From the NCBI GenBank assembly GCA_930367215.1, contig OV884056.1:230693127-230757126 (forward strand): a stretch of 64,000 nucleotides of DNA, in the 5' to 3' direction. Under the pieces are notes generated by a model. It was not told where the DNA came from, ran no database searches, and was given only the letters and a program-made list of their open reading frames with translations. Shown here piece by piece: positions 11,242 to 22,248 of the stretch. This DNA comes from Pollenia angustigena. Lineage: Eukaryota; Arthropoda; Insecta; Diptera; Polleniidae. Position numbers and translations under genes: made by a program. The first letter of the stretch is position 1. Every line of letters starts with the position of its first letter.

Positions 11242-11946
11242 TTTAAAAAACTCGCGTTTGTAAAACAAATGTAAATGTTAACTTCACTACTAAGTTAAGA
11301 TGTAAACGGTATAAAGTACAAAAATATGTATAAAACAAATTATGTTTCAATTCGAAATTTAAAAAAAAAAGTGAATATTTGATGTTATTAATAAGTATAC
11401 AATAAATAACTAATTTATTGGAAAAAAATCTGTCAAATAACATCAAATAAATATCCAAAAAAACAAACATCCCATTAGATCACTTAACGAGTATATAAAC
11501 GATAACAACCATTTATAAAAATCTCCATTAACCAACATCGTAATGAACAATTTTGCATTAACAAAAGAAATGAAAAAAAAAAATATATACATATTCTACA
11601 TTACAAGGTAAATATTTATGCAAAACCTTTCAAGTAATGATTTAAAATTTATCCAAATCAAAAAATCATTGAAAGAATTTCGCAAAGCAAATTTTAAGTT
11701 CATAATCTTTGTAATAAATGTCAGGTTAAGAATTCCAAACTATCAGAATGCTGTAAATCCATACCATTTACTACTTAGAAAAAAACAATAAAGATAATTA
11801 TTAATATTCGTTTAATTTTAATGATGATATAACTTATTTGTCGACCCACGGTTAATGTAGAAATATGTGAGGACGTCAGCATAAAATTTTATTTTATTTT
11901 AATGTTAGCGAAGGCTAAACACATAATCGGTTTCTTATTGCTTCAG
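11242..11946 (-). other. untranslated leader of the LTR element
   Basis: About 700 AT-rich bases between the primer binding site and the gag ATG, with no ATG-started frame of size. Packaging or dimer signals would be expected here but none can be named from sequence alone. The open frame at 11243-11470 is AT-rich and unsupported. Confidence 0.6.
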
Positions 11947-11964
11947 GCCCCACGTTGGGCGCCA
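11947..11964 (-). promoter_or_regulatory. primer binding site, tRNA-Lys
   Basis: On the minus strand TGGCGCCCAACGTGGGGC begins 9 bases inside the 5' LTR. It is complementary over all 18 bases to the 3' end, including CCA, of the tRNA-Lys species known as a primer for the fly gypsy element and some retroviruses. Confidence 0.9.
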
Positions 11965-11973
11965 TTAAATTTA

Positions 11974-13453
11974 TGTAACGGACCAACCATTAAAGTTTTG
12001 AACTGTAGAGGCTGCTACCTGATTTTCCGGCCGTGCTCAGGGATATTGGGATAGGTTCTTGTCACTAACAATTCAAATTAAGATCTATTACAATTTAAGT
12101 GTAGGTAGCTTCCAAAATCGACAAAATAAATTAAATTACACGAAAAAACTAAATAAACCCGAATTGAAACAAAGCGAAGAGATTTAGATGTTGCCATCTC
12201 TCCATTGTTCTTCACCCTCCCTACCAATGCTATTCTGTTAAATTTTAAAATTAATAGCCCGAAATGTACCACCTAGTTTACACCCTTAACCTTTCATGAT
12301 TATAATAAAAAAAAAAATCAATTAATCATGTTAATTAAATTTAACAAAATTTTATTAAAATAATCAAATTATTTAAATTAACTTGTAATAAAAGTGTTAG
12401 ATGTATTTTACGGAATAATGTAATTATATAAATACACTAACTCAAAATCATTGTATAAAAATAAAACAAAAGAACGAAGGAAAATATTTGACTCTAATCT
12501 AAAAATCCATATTTAGAGTAAAAACAAAACAACTAAATGAACTCTTGAGTAAATGTAAATATTTTAAGGGTGGGTTTTTTTTTTTAATTGAAATTGAGTG
12601 TTTTTTTTATATATAATATTATATTTTGGTTTTTATTTATTTTTTTTTTTAAATTTAATTATGACTTACCATAACTTTTCCTCCAACGACGACAGGCCTG
12701 ATCTTCGAAGAAGTTTTTATGGTTTTGGTTAAGTATTTTTTTTTTTAATTTACACCCAAAAATAAATTTGTGTATCTGAATATATATGTAATGATATGTA
12801 AGTGTCTAAAAAAAAAATGTTAACTAATAATGTAATTGAATTTAAAATGAAAATTTTCTTTAAAACAAAAAAACAGTTATTAATAAAACAGTAAGGGAAA
12901 CTATATATGATAAATTAACGATTCGTATTCCAGCTAATTGTCGTTAGATATTGTTTCAAAACAAAATTATCTTTTTGGGATGATTTGCGAAAATTAAATG
13001 TTCTGTTTGTTTGTCTTGTTTGAGGGTAAAATCAGGTATAAATATTCTTGGTTCAAAGCCAACCTTTACTTTACTTGATCGTCGGAATCAAGTTCTTAGA
13101 GGTATTGAAATTAACTTTTATCCCTGTATTTGGCAATGGTCCCCGAAGGGTTGTGGTACAACAACAAACAAACTTGTATCAAGTCCTTTTAATGACTTTT
13201 CCTTCTTCTGGTACTCCTACAATAATCATAAATTATTTCCTAGTTTAGTTCAAATTCCCCAATCACTTTTCCCCTTGTAACAGCCAAAATTTTTTTTTTT
13301 TTCCACAAAATTATTTATGACTTACTTTTTTATATATTTTTTTATTAATCAGAAAAAAAATATCAATGTTTTTAATAAAGAAATTTCCTGGCTAACTAAA
13401 TTTTAAATTTTATTTTCTTTTTCTATAAATTACAAGTTGAGTCAAGCCTCACA
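11974..13453 (-). repeat. 5' LTR of the Ty3-type element
   Basis: It is 1480 bases with the same TG...CA ends as its partner at 5142-6620, differing only by one base and one A in a homopolymer. It would carry the promoter for the element transcript; I cannot pin a start site. Confidence 0.95.
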
Positions 13454-13457
13454 AAGT
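13454..13457. repeat. target site duplication AAGT (right)
   Basis: It matches 5138-5141 exactly. Confidence 0.9.
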
Positions 13458-13872
13458 TTTACCTACGTGAATTAACAATCGAAAATCGATAGGGTAAAAT
13501 ACTTTACACTTTAACCCGTAGGAAAGAAATACGTTTTAAAATTATGAAAATCATAGATATCTATACACAGCTAGATATTCGTTTGTAGAAATTACGGGTA
13601 TTAAAAAACTTTACTGAAATTAATTATAATGTTCACAAAATTTTTCCTCTATTGTTAGTAACGAACTGAACCGTTAATGTCTCAAAACAAACTAAACTTA
13701 ACATCGTCCAGACTTGCAATTTTTGGTTGCAGCAATTCTTGAGTATATTTGTGAGACGGGTAAGAAGATTGGGGTTGTAGGTGTATTTGAATTTATATAC
13801 AAAAATACAAAGAGGAACGACATGATAAAAATACAAAAATGTCAAAACTATAATTTCGCAATCTGTACCCAT

Positions 13873-14401
13873 GTTCTGTAACTATAGTGAGAACTTCTCG
13901 CATCGAAAAGATGTGAAACAAAATATACTATCGTTTTTCGAAAAGTGAGAAAAAATTGCGACTTGAGGTCATGTCGAAAACAATCAAAAGAGATTACGTC
14001 GTAACGTTGTAAACGTCATAACATTGCATTCGAATCCGATGTGACATTGCAGACGTTGAGAACGCCAGTAACACATATCGTTGACGGCGCCCAAAATTTA
14101 CTAAAATTGAAAATTTTTCAACGACATTACTGTTTGTTGTTTGCAAACGAGCTTTAAAAACATTCGTATATTTTATAAAAATGTTAAAAGCAAAATAATT
14201 AAAAAATAAAAAAATGTGCGAAGAACAAATTATTTTTATTATTTTTCTTTGATTTCTGCATTTTTGATTGTTTTTAGTGTTAAAATTTTTTCTCGCCCCA
14301 TTTTTATTCATGAGATTATTGGACAGTTCAAAGCGGGAACTTTTCTCACAAAAATGTTACAGACTGCACTTTTTCTCTAAATTGGCGAGTAATTTCTATA
14401 C
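13873..14401. mobile_element. short inverted-repeat element, relative of 44731-46465
   Basis: It begins GTTCTGTAACTATAGTGAGAA followed by CTTCTCGCATCG and ends near ATTGGCGAGTAATTTC. Both ends and an inner part (the ACGTCGTAACGTTGTAA to TTTGCAAACGAGC stretch) recur at 44731-46465. The open frame at 13994-14311 on the minus strand lies in it and has no recognised domain. It is probably an internally deleted, non-autonomous copy. Confidence 0.5.
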
Positions 14402-14519
14402 GTGACAATTCGAAACTTAAAAGTACGCTGGTACCCCCGTGGCTCATTTGGTACTATTTATTCAAACCTACATATTGGTCTATAAAATGGCAACTCGTAT
14501 TAACTGTCCAATGAATATA

Positions 14520-14690
14520 AGCGGAGTTTAGTGTTTGGTGCAAATAGTCTTGCGAAAATGCATAATGTTGTTGCTTTTTTATGAAATCTAAGAGAAACTC
14601 TATTTTTTGTTGTTGGATTTAACAAAACAGTTATGATATTTTACATTTGCTATTTTGCAAGACTATTTGCACCAAACACTGAACTCCGCT
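14520..14690. mobile_element. 171-bp miniature inverted-repeat element
   Basis: Left end AGCGGAGTTTAGTGTTTGGT, continuing GCAAATAGTCTTGC; the right end is its inverted copy with one or two changes (GCAAGACTATTTGC, ACCAAACACTGAACTCCGCT). The arms are about 37 bases around a short AT-rich middle. No clear target duplication, although AATG...ATA occurs on both sides. Confidence 0.75.
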
Positions 14691-14701
14691 AATGCGAATA
14701 G

Positions 14702-15766
14702 ATTTTTGCACTTGTTCATTGAACGATTGCTTATGCCACATTCTCAATTTAGTATCAGCGGCAGCATATAAGCGTGCATTTTCTGATGATATTGACAAGT
14801 TTTTAAAAGATATGGAGTTAAAACACGTCAAACCATCACGAAAAAATGGCATTTTCGGCATCAGCACCTCCACTCCCACTTTTCCAGTCCCGCTCACATT
14901 TTGTGGGATGGTGTTTATTGATAACTAAAGTTTGTGGACTAAATTTGGAAACTTTGGCTCTTGCCGTTCTCCAGATATACTAAAAAAAATAATTAAAATA
15001 CAACAACAACAAGGGATTTTTGAACACAAAACATACTTAGAATCACGTTCTGGTATATAACTCTGACACCAATCGAGTCTCCACCTTTAAATTTTCTGCA
15101 AATGTTGAAGAGGGTATAATACTTAACATATATTTTTTTAAGAATTTTAAAAAATATACTTTTCGAGATATGGACCTTTGAACTTAAGACCTCAAAAATT
15201 GACCTTTGACCTTTTCTTAGAAAAACACAATATGCATATTATTTTAAAGGGTGCACTTTCACCTTTAAAACGATACCAAAAAAACTAAATTATCTTGCGT
15301 AGTTCAAGAGTTCTATACCCTTTTGTAAGGAGACTTTTGTGTTTTTTTAACATTTTTCACATCTTTTATGACGTCATATTTCGGATGCCGAAAGAATGTG
15401 GGGTCTGAAATTTATGTTTTGTTAAAGTCCAATTACATAAAACATTTGTGTTGAATTTCATTCAAATCGGAGGTGATGATGCCGAACGACTTAATGGTTT
15501 GACATGGATTCACTCTATGGGAAAAAACTTCTGCAAAAGTTCTACATAGTAGGAACGACGACTTCCTCTCAATTCAAGATTATTTTGGAACGAATTCGTT
15601 ATCACCCCTATTGTGAATAACAAGTGAAATTTTTATCAAAGCTATTTTCGGGAATACAAAATTTATTATTAATAAGATTTCTGTATGACTTGCCAATTTT
15701 TCATATATGGGCAAATCCCAGAAACAGTCCACCAACCAAAAATTTTTCAAATGAATTTTTTTTTTA
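14702..15766. other. repeat-like spacer, no gene recognised
   Basis: A short open frame (14692-14928, plus) has no recognised motif. Part of 15100-15500 (GAAGAGGGTATAATACTT and nearby) resembles pieces of the ATACCC-type dispersed repeats elsewhere in the window, but the ends are not clear. Confidence 0.4.
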
Positions 15767-15778
15767 ATGGAATATAAG
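15767..15778. repeat. target site duplication ATGGAATATAAG (3' side of the LINE)
   Basis: The same 12 bases occur at 22237-22248 on the other side of the LINE. Duplications of this length are typical of target-primed reverse transcription. Confidence 0.9.
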
Positions 15779-15797
15779 GTTAGGTTAGGTTAGGTTA
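15779..15797 (-). repeat. (TAACC)n 3' tail of the LINE
   Basis: On the plus strand this reads as four GGTTA units, the same unit as the TTAGG telomere repeat of many insects, directly at the junction with the target duplication. Confidence 0.85.
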
Positions 15798-15933
15798 GAG
15801 TGGCCGCATAGACCAAATAGGTCCCTAGCGTTACCACAATTGTACGATAACCCACAGAAGAAAGTAAAAAGGTCAGTCAGATGTGATGGTATCCAGAGTA
15901 CCCCACACTCTCTTGGCGAATGCCAGGAGTCTC

Positions 15934-16079
15934 ATTAACCCAATTCCAGAGACTTCCCCGAGATCTTGGAGATAATGATCTCCCAGACAGTTCGCCCTGG
16001 AGCGCACGAGTGCTGGACAGTAGCAAAGCAAGTGCTCTACCGTCTCCTTTTCCCCTGGTACCCCACAAAATCTACAATT
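15934..16079 (-). repeat. tandem duplication inside the LINE, unit 1 first part
   Basis: It matches 17765-17910 with only two or so differences. Together with 17634-17764 it forms the first unit; 17765-18040 is the second. The unit is about 276 bp and covers the end of ORF2. Unit 1 was later split by the transposon at 16080-17629. Confidence 0.85.
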
Positions 16080-17629
16080 CGTCGTTCCGGAGTTATCTTG
16101 TCGTATATCACAAAATCGAAAAAAAACGAGATAAGACCGTTTCCTGAGGTAAATTCAACAGATCTATCGATCTGCGCAATCCTCACGTATCTATCTCTTA
16201 TGGTTAATGAGATATTTTGTTGTATATCCACTTTTACGAAAAATTTAATGCGTTATAATACCGTATGTAGCATAATTGTGGATATACGACAAAAAACGTA
16301 TGAAAACTTTCAATTAGAAAAATCTTGCGTTATCTTGTTGTATGTGAACAAAGTTTATTAGGCATGTTACAAAAAAGAGACTATCTTATTAATATTTCTG
16401 TTATTTTAACATTTTTCGTTTTATATGTAAAGATATTTTTCGGACGTAGTACACAACGGCTATTTATATTGATGGCATTATTGCTATATTGCCTAAATTC
16501 ATTTTATTGCTAAGCAATTAAAGGTTAAATATTCAGGGTGGCCCAACCATAATGCACAATGTTAATTGTAAATAAAACAAAAAGTTTTTAGAGAATTATC
16601 TGAATATTTTTTATTATTTTAGAAGAATCTATGACAACTATGTGTGAGACAAAATATCGGCCAAATGCTCGTCGCGGCTTCGGTTGCATACCTCTGTCCT
16701 ATGGTCCATATTTTCAATGGCTCTGAGACATTATTAAGGTTCAATGTACTTAATGTACATTTTTTATTTTTAATATTACCAAAGAAAGAAGGCCAACGGT
16801 TTCAAATCATATGATCGTGACGGCCAATTAACATGGCCATTCTTTTGGAACTACTTATCGTCCAGGCCCATATCCTCCATTTCTGGCAAAAAGAAATCCG
16901 TTATCAGCATACCTCATTTTCGAAGAAGTAAGGCCCGATGATGCCGCCTGGCCATAAACCGCACCAAGCATGCATGCACAGGCGTTTTCACATTTCCTAC
17001 AGAGCTGGTTTGCTAAAATTGGCGCATAATTATCCCGATTGTGGACACATTTGATCGATTATGCTGACCAAAAAAATCAAGATGTGCACAAAATGTATTT
17101 TTTATTTGACCGCCCATTTTCGTAAAAGTCTTCAGCAATCTTAACACGCTGCTCAATGCTGCACCTCTCCATGGTTGAATTTGGCACTGATACCAAGAAA
17201 TATCAAATTAAGTTGAACACAAATTTGACGTTACGGTGTGACTCACAGTTAACATCGTGCATTATGGTTATAACTATACGTAAATACATTTGTCACTTGC
17301 ATAAATTTTCGTTTCGAAAATTATTGTTACTTAATTTTCAATATTGGTAAAACACGTGAATGTAGGTTTTTAATACCTTATGTTGACTTATATCACACAA
17401 ACTAAAAAATATATCGCAAAAAGTGGCGTATACGACAAAATTGAAAATTTTTTTCCATGACTTTGGATATTTTTACATAAATCGATAAAGAACTTCAAAC
17501 TCAATATCTGACAAAAATATTGGACGACTTTTTTCGCGTACATTTTTGTGTATAAAATTTTGAACCTTAAGATTCAATTTCCCAAAAAAAAATTTTTGTG
17601 ATATACGGCAAGATAACTTCGGCACGACG
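16080..17629. mobile_element. 1.55-kb inverted-repeat DNA transposon nested in the LINE
   Basis: Left end CGTCGTTCCGGAGTTATCTT then GTCGTATATCAC; the right end is its inverted copy (GTGATATACGGCAAGATAA then CTTCGGCACGACG), about 28 of 32 matching. The uninterrupted LINE unit reads ACAATTGTCAC, whereas here AATT is present on both sides (16076-16079 and 17630-17633), so the target duplication is AATT. Phrases like GTATATCAC and ATATACGACA recur inside. I see no transposase of its own; the only transposase trace belongs to the mariner remnant nested at 16534-17279. The superfamily is uncertain; four-base duplications fit only a few groups. Confidence 0.85.
16534..17279 (-). pseudogene. mariner-like transposon remnant nested in the 1.55-kb element
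   Basis: The left end has CAGGGTGGCCCAACCATAA then TGCACAATGTTAA, and the right end TTAACATCGTGCATTATGGT, an inverted match of about 21 of 22 bases in the inner part. Inside, minus-strand traces line up with the better remnant at 3445-4668: a GGCCAATTAACATGGCC phrase at the WPPR...D motif and a GCCGCCTGGCCATAAACCG phrase before it. Heavily decayed with many stops. It is a third layer of nesting inside the LINE. Confidence 0.6.
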
Positions 17630-17709
17630 AATTGTCACTATTCAACCGCCCCGCCCTATAGGCATATACCGCAGGCCACCAATGACCCGTTATAAAACCT
17701 ATCAGAAGT

Positions 17710-20669
17710 CTACAGTCCCTTCTCGATAGCAACAGAAGGATTCTCGACGACTCCGGATCGTATTATTAACCCAATTCCAGAGACTTCCCCGAGATCTTGG
17801 AGATAATGATCTCCCAGACAGTTCGCCCTGGAGCGCACGAGTGCCGGACAGTAGCATAGCAAGTGCTCTACCGTCTCCTTTTCCCCTGGTACCCCACAAA
17901 ATCTACAATTGTCACTATTCAACCGCCCCGCCCTATAGGCGTATACCGCAGGCCAACAATGACCCGTTATAAAACCTATCAGAAGTCTACAGTCCCTTCT
18001 CGATAGCGACAGAGGAAATCTCGACGACTCCGGATCGTAGGATCCCCACATTACCTTGGAAACCCTGCACGTTCTTGTGTTTTCCCAAAACGCCTCTGAT
18101 CTCCTCCGTATAGCAGAGTCCGTATCTCTCCTTATATTCTGAATTGGAGCCGGGATGACCACCATCCTATCGTGTGGTAAACGGGCCCCCCGTTTCGCCA
18201 ATTCGTCCACCTCTTCGTTGCCCTCTATGCCCTGGTGACCGCGAACCCAGTAGATATGCACTCTCCTATTGACACAGAGTCTATCTATCGAGTCCCTACA
18301 CTCCTGGACGACAGAGGAGTATGAGTATTCAGCGGTTATAGCCCTGATCGCCGCCTGACTATCAATGAAAAAGTTTACTTGCGAGTTCTCGGTGCCGGAA
18401 ACACGTGCCAGATCAGCAGCCATTTTGGCTGCAAAAACCTCCGCCTGGAAAACGCTGCAGTAATCGGGAAGCTTATACGATTCCCGAATACCCAGTTCTC
18501 GGCTGTAGACTGCAGCTCCAACTCCGTCCTCCATTTTGGAACCATCAGTGTAGAATCTGAAGGTCCCTTGGCCAGATCGGAGTCCTACTTGCCAACCGTC
18601 CTCCTCTAGGGTAACTCGCGGTTTCCTTCCAAGTGTCAGTCTCGGAATGGTGTAATCACTGCTACAATCTATTCCCCTTATAATACTACCGTGACCATAA
18701 AGTCCATATGCAAATTGTCCCGTCGCCCTTAATCGGATCGCAGACCTCCTTGCAGTTCCTTCTGCCACTAGATGAATCGGCTGCAAGTCCAGGATCACAT
18801 CCAGTGCCGCAGTCGGTGTACTACGCAGAGCACCGGTGATGCTTAGTTCGGCGAGTCTCTGTACGCCCGTTAGCATATTCCGGTACGATATCTTATCCAA
18901 GGCCGTCCACCACACAAGTATCCCGTAGAGTAGGATTGGTCTCGCCACCGCTGTGTAGACCCAATGTGTAGGAGCAGGGGTTAGACCCCACGTTTTGCCT
19001 AGCATTCCCTTACAAGCGTAGAGCGCAATCGTTGCCTTTTTCACCCTCTCCTCCACATTCAGTCTCCACGACAGTTTGCTATCCAGTATTACTCCCAGAT
19101 ACTTAGTGTGGTGTTTAAGTTCCAGGTTAGTACCCCCTAGTTTAGGTCTCCTCCATGGACCAGCTTTGTACCTATTCGTCTTCTCGGGATTAACTCCCAG
19201 TCCTACTCCGGCTGCCCACTGGTTGATTATCGCCAATGTAGCCTCCATTACAGAACTAATAGTATTCAGATCCTTGCCAGTAACTATCACCGCCACATCA
19301 TCTGCGTATGCGGTCATCTTTGCTGCCCCGTTCCGAAGTCTATTGAGAAGTCCGTTGACGACAAGCGTCCATAGCATCGGCGAGAGCGCCCCTCCCTGGG
19401 GGGTTCCCCGTTGTGCCTTCCTTGTTATCCTGGAGTTACCCCACGCCGCAGATATAGTTCTACACCGTAGCAGGTTACCAATCCAGTTTTTAGCATGTGG
19501 ATGTCCCCAGTGCGATATAAGCTGGCCAAAATTGCCTCTGTGGACACACTATTGAATGGTCCCGCGATGTCCAGGAACACACCCATAGCGAAGTCCTTAT
19601 AGCTCAGGGTCTTCTAAATCAGCGAGACAACTGAATGAAGTGCCGTCTCAGTTGATTTACCCTTCGTGTACGCATGTTGATTGACAGAGAGAATGGTCGG
19701 CTCCATGTTACCCTTGACATGATAGTCCAAAATTCTCTCCAACGTTTTCAGCAGGAAGGATGTGAGACTTATAGGTCTAAAATCTTTTGGGTACATATGA
19801 TTGCTCCTGCCCGATTTCGGCAGAAATACAATGTTAGATATCCTCCAAGATTTAGGCACATAGTTTATCCTCAGACATCCTTTAAAAATTTCCACCAGCC
19901 ATGGTACTATCCGTTGTCTACCCCGCTGTAGTTGCGCCGGGATAATTCCGTCAATACTAGGCGACTTATATGGCTGGAACGAATCAATTGCCCATTCCAC
20001 CCCCTCATAGGTTATAATTCCGCTATCACCATCTGCCAGAACAGAAGTTTCATCAGTTGGAATGGGAGCATCAGAGCAGCCCGGAAAGTGTGTATTAACA
20101 AGCACCCCCAACGTTTCCGCGCTGCTCCCTGTCCATTCTCCGTTTTCCCTACAAACTGTACTTGGCATTACCGGACTGCCAACTAGCATCTTCCGCAGTC
20201 TTGCCGTTTCGGTTGTCTTCTCTTTATTATCGCAGAAACTTTTCCACAAAGCTCGTTTAGCCCTTCGCATGTCGCGCTTATACACCCTAAGAGCGTCCTT
20301 ATATTCCCCCCAGCATTCAGATCGGTCGACAATTTTCGCCAGTTTGAATAGCTCACGAAGCTCGCGTCTTCCAGAGTCCAGCTGACCATTTCACCACGGT
20401 GGTCTGGACTTACGCCTAGATGGTTTGGGGGGACACGACTTCTCAAAGGATTTCTTCCTAACAAGTATTGCAGATCGTATTCTACTTGCCACTTTTGAGA
20501 AGAACGTGTTATATTTACGTGACTTCAATCCAGATACCCGATTTCCTGTGGAGATCCACGATTCCTGGATTAGAGCTACGTCGTAGCGACGCTCCTCTAA
20601 CGTGAGGAGGAGTTCGACCGAAGCCATCTTACTGTGTTGGAGGTTGACTTGCAGGATCTTTAGCGTCAT
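17710..20669 (-). pseudogene. LINE ORF2: endonuclease remains, reverse transcriptase, RNase H
   Basis: It starts at an ATG at 20669 (MTLKILQVNLQHSK) with the start of an apurinic-type endonuclease (ALIQESW at about residue 35). The middle of that domain is missing: the frame breaks near 20400, and the C-terminal endonuclease side resumes in another frame. The reverse transcriptase begins in 20285-19614 (PKSWRISNIVFLPKSG, DFRPISLTSF, HAYTKGKSTETALH) and then meets a stop. The FLDI motif lies in a shifted frame, and YADDVAVI is in the last open block (19377-17710). RNase H follows, with FYTDGSK, a Glu in FQAEVFA, FFIDSQAAI and VRGHQG...DELAKRGA. A CCHC-like CRFCG...HLLCYCP stretch lies near the end. 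The C-terminus differs from the original because of the tandem duplication. At least three lesions make it non-functional. Confidence 0.9.
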
Positions 20670-21820
20670 CAACTAAGATCACCCGCTCGGGGTCGGGTCC
20701 ATCCTTCTTGGCCGTCTCACCCAAATTCAGTCCAGAAGTGGACACGGTGGCAGCCGCCAGATCACGCTCCACTTCATCGACCTCTAATGTGTTGTGATTC
20801 GAGTCATGTGGATGTCGTTTCTTCAACGGAGAAACACACTACCCACTCCCCAAGACATTTTTCCATACCGAGGATACAGAAGGTCTTCAGCCTCCTTTGT
20901 AATCTGGAGTATGTAATTCTGCCCGTCTTTGTTGCCTTTTTGTACATGCAGAATCCTCCACTCTTTGGTGGGTATGTTCGGATTCTGATTTTGCAGGAGA
21001 CGAAGAGCGACTTCCGGTTTCACAATGCGCGGAAAATTCACCTTCGCCTTCGGAACAGCAGGAATATCTGATCGATCCAAAATCTTCAACTCTACAATCT
21101 TCCACCGCTCTGTGGCCATTTGACCAAAAGGGTTGCTCATGTCTAGAAGTGCCACGCTCAGAGGACGTTTGGCCACTTCACTGACTCTTGCAGCCTTTGG
21201 CAAAGGTTCAGTGGCAGCTTTCGATGTCGATGGTCTGACCCCCTCGGGGTTTTTCCTGGGTTTCTTTGTCTCCTTAGGATTTGCGGCAGATGGAGACTCA
21301 TCAACTGACCGCTGTCTTTTACCCTGCATGGTCTTAATCACAGCCTCTTCAATGCAATTGTAGAAACCGTGATTTTTGGCAGCATATTTCGGGTTTTTAG
21401 AAAAGTGAGCTTGGCCTTCTGCAATCGCCCCCGTAGCCCACTTCATCTGCTCTTTCTCATCTTGGAAAGATTAGATTGGAAGCCAAGCCGATGCTGTATC
21501 CGGACCGCAGCTTTATATTCCGATAGAGCTCTAAGCCCTTCCTTGCTTCTCCTGGGCCTGTTCTTATTTATAGAATGGGCTCCCTGAGATGTGCTAGGCG
21601 AGTTTAGTAGCTCACGTTCCTCTTTAGAGGTAATCGTTTTGACGCTATCGCGATCCGAGTCTGAATCGACAACGGCATCCGTACGTGTCATATAAACGTT
21701 TTTGGCATCTTTGATACTTCCACCGTAAGGCGCCTTAACCACGGCAGAGAATGTGTGACCGCTGGCGACACGCAGAGGAGATAATGGTTCTCCACCGTGC
21801 CCGCCGGTGGTCGCAGTCAC
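20629..21820 (-). pseudogene. LINE ORF1 (nucleic-acid binding protein), frameshifted
   Basis: Three open blocks in different frames follow each other: 21820-21443, 21446-20823 and 20826-20629. The first has no ATG near its start and is acidic and Ser-rich. The second is Lys/Pro-rich and then has a folded-looking part around LLDMSNPFGQMATERWKIVE and KEWRILHVQKG. The third ends just past the ORF2 start, giving the usual ORF1/ORF2 overlap. The folded part resembles the domain of unknown function often found in Loa-type ORF1 proteins; I recall this as DUF4780 but could not check. Single-base indels near 21445 and 20825 break it. No zinc knuckle was seen. Confidence 0.75.
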
Positions 21821-22236
21821 TGCTCACACCGACGTTTGGGCGTATATTACCGCCCGGCTTTTATTTCTGTCTTCTTCCATTTCATTGTTTTCGTTTGCAT
21901 TTTATACATACTGCCATGTACACGATAACGCCGATCCACTGGATAACAGACGCGCACCATGAAGCCGCCCAATATGGGAACAGACGCGCCCGGATTTTAG
22001 AGAAGAATCGTAAAGTCATCTCCGACCCGCAAGCCGCCCAATGTGGGAAACAGACGCCCGGACCGCATCAAACCCCACGATTACCTCATACCTATGATCA
22101 AACCCCATCACAGTAATGTGACATTAGGCATTACATTGTGACACCATGCTCAAAGCCCTGATCTTAGCCGTGTACCAACTGGTACCCGTTTCCAGCCAGC
22201 ACCCCCGTGGAGGGTTCAGTAGAAGGATTTTATTTT
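21821..22236 (-). other. LINE 5' leader
   Basis: About 415 bases with a partial internal duplication (the phrase AAGCCGCCCAATATGGG and its near copy about 70 bases on). The 5' edge abuts the 12-bp target duplication, so the copy is close to full length. An internal promoter is expected here but not provable. Confidence 0.6.
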
Positions 22237-22248
22237 ATGGAATATAAG
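22237..22248. repeat. target site duplication ATGGAATATAAG (5' side of the LINE)
   Basis: Identical to 15767-15778. Confidence 0.9.

Larger units (their letters stand above)
5142..13453 (-). mobile_element. Ty3/gypsy-type LTR retrotransposon, near intact
   Basis: An 8.3-kb element read on the minus strand. Order in its own direction: 5' LTR (11974-13453), Lys primer binding site (11947-11964), untranslated leader, gag (11241-10000), a -1 frameshift signal, pol with protease, reverse transcriptase, RNase H and integrase (to 6692), then the 3' LTR (5142-6620). There is no env-like frame between pol and the 3' LTR, only about 70 bases. The LTRs differ by about one base and one A in a homopolymer across 1.48 kb, and the AAGT duplication is perfect, so the insertion is recent. 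Long LTRs with a tRNA-Lys primer and no env recall the Osvaldo/Ulysses group of Drosophila; that placement is inference. No damaging stop was seen in gag or pol, so the copy may be competent. Confidence 0.95.
15779..22236 (-). mobile_element. Loa-like non-LTR retrotransposon (LINE), nearly full length but broken
   Basis: Read on the minus strand, with its 5' end at 22236 and 3' end at 15779. It holds a 5' leader, ORF1 (about 21820-20629), ORF2 with endonuclease remains, reverse transcriptase and RNase H (20669-17710), and a 3' tail of about four TAACC units. The 12-bp duplications on both sides are perfect. An RNase H domain after the reverse transcriptase, an ORF1/ORF2 overlap and a short-repeat tail rather than poly(A) fit the Loa/I group; Loa is my best placement. 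Damage includes a deleted endonuclease middle, stops and frameshifts, a tandem duplication of about 276 bp near the 3' end, and a 1.55-kb transposon inserted in that duplication. It is not able to code now. Confidence 0.9.

Noticed and set aside
19076..19555. 159-residue plus-strand frame
   Set aside because: Shadow of the LINE reverse transcriptase on the other strand, whose catalytic motifs are plain.
21133..22116. Plus-strand frames over the LINE ORF1 and leader
   Set aside because: Antisense to ORF1; composition follows from the opposite-strand coding sequence.
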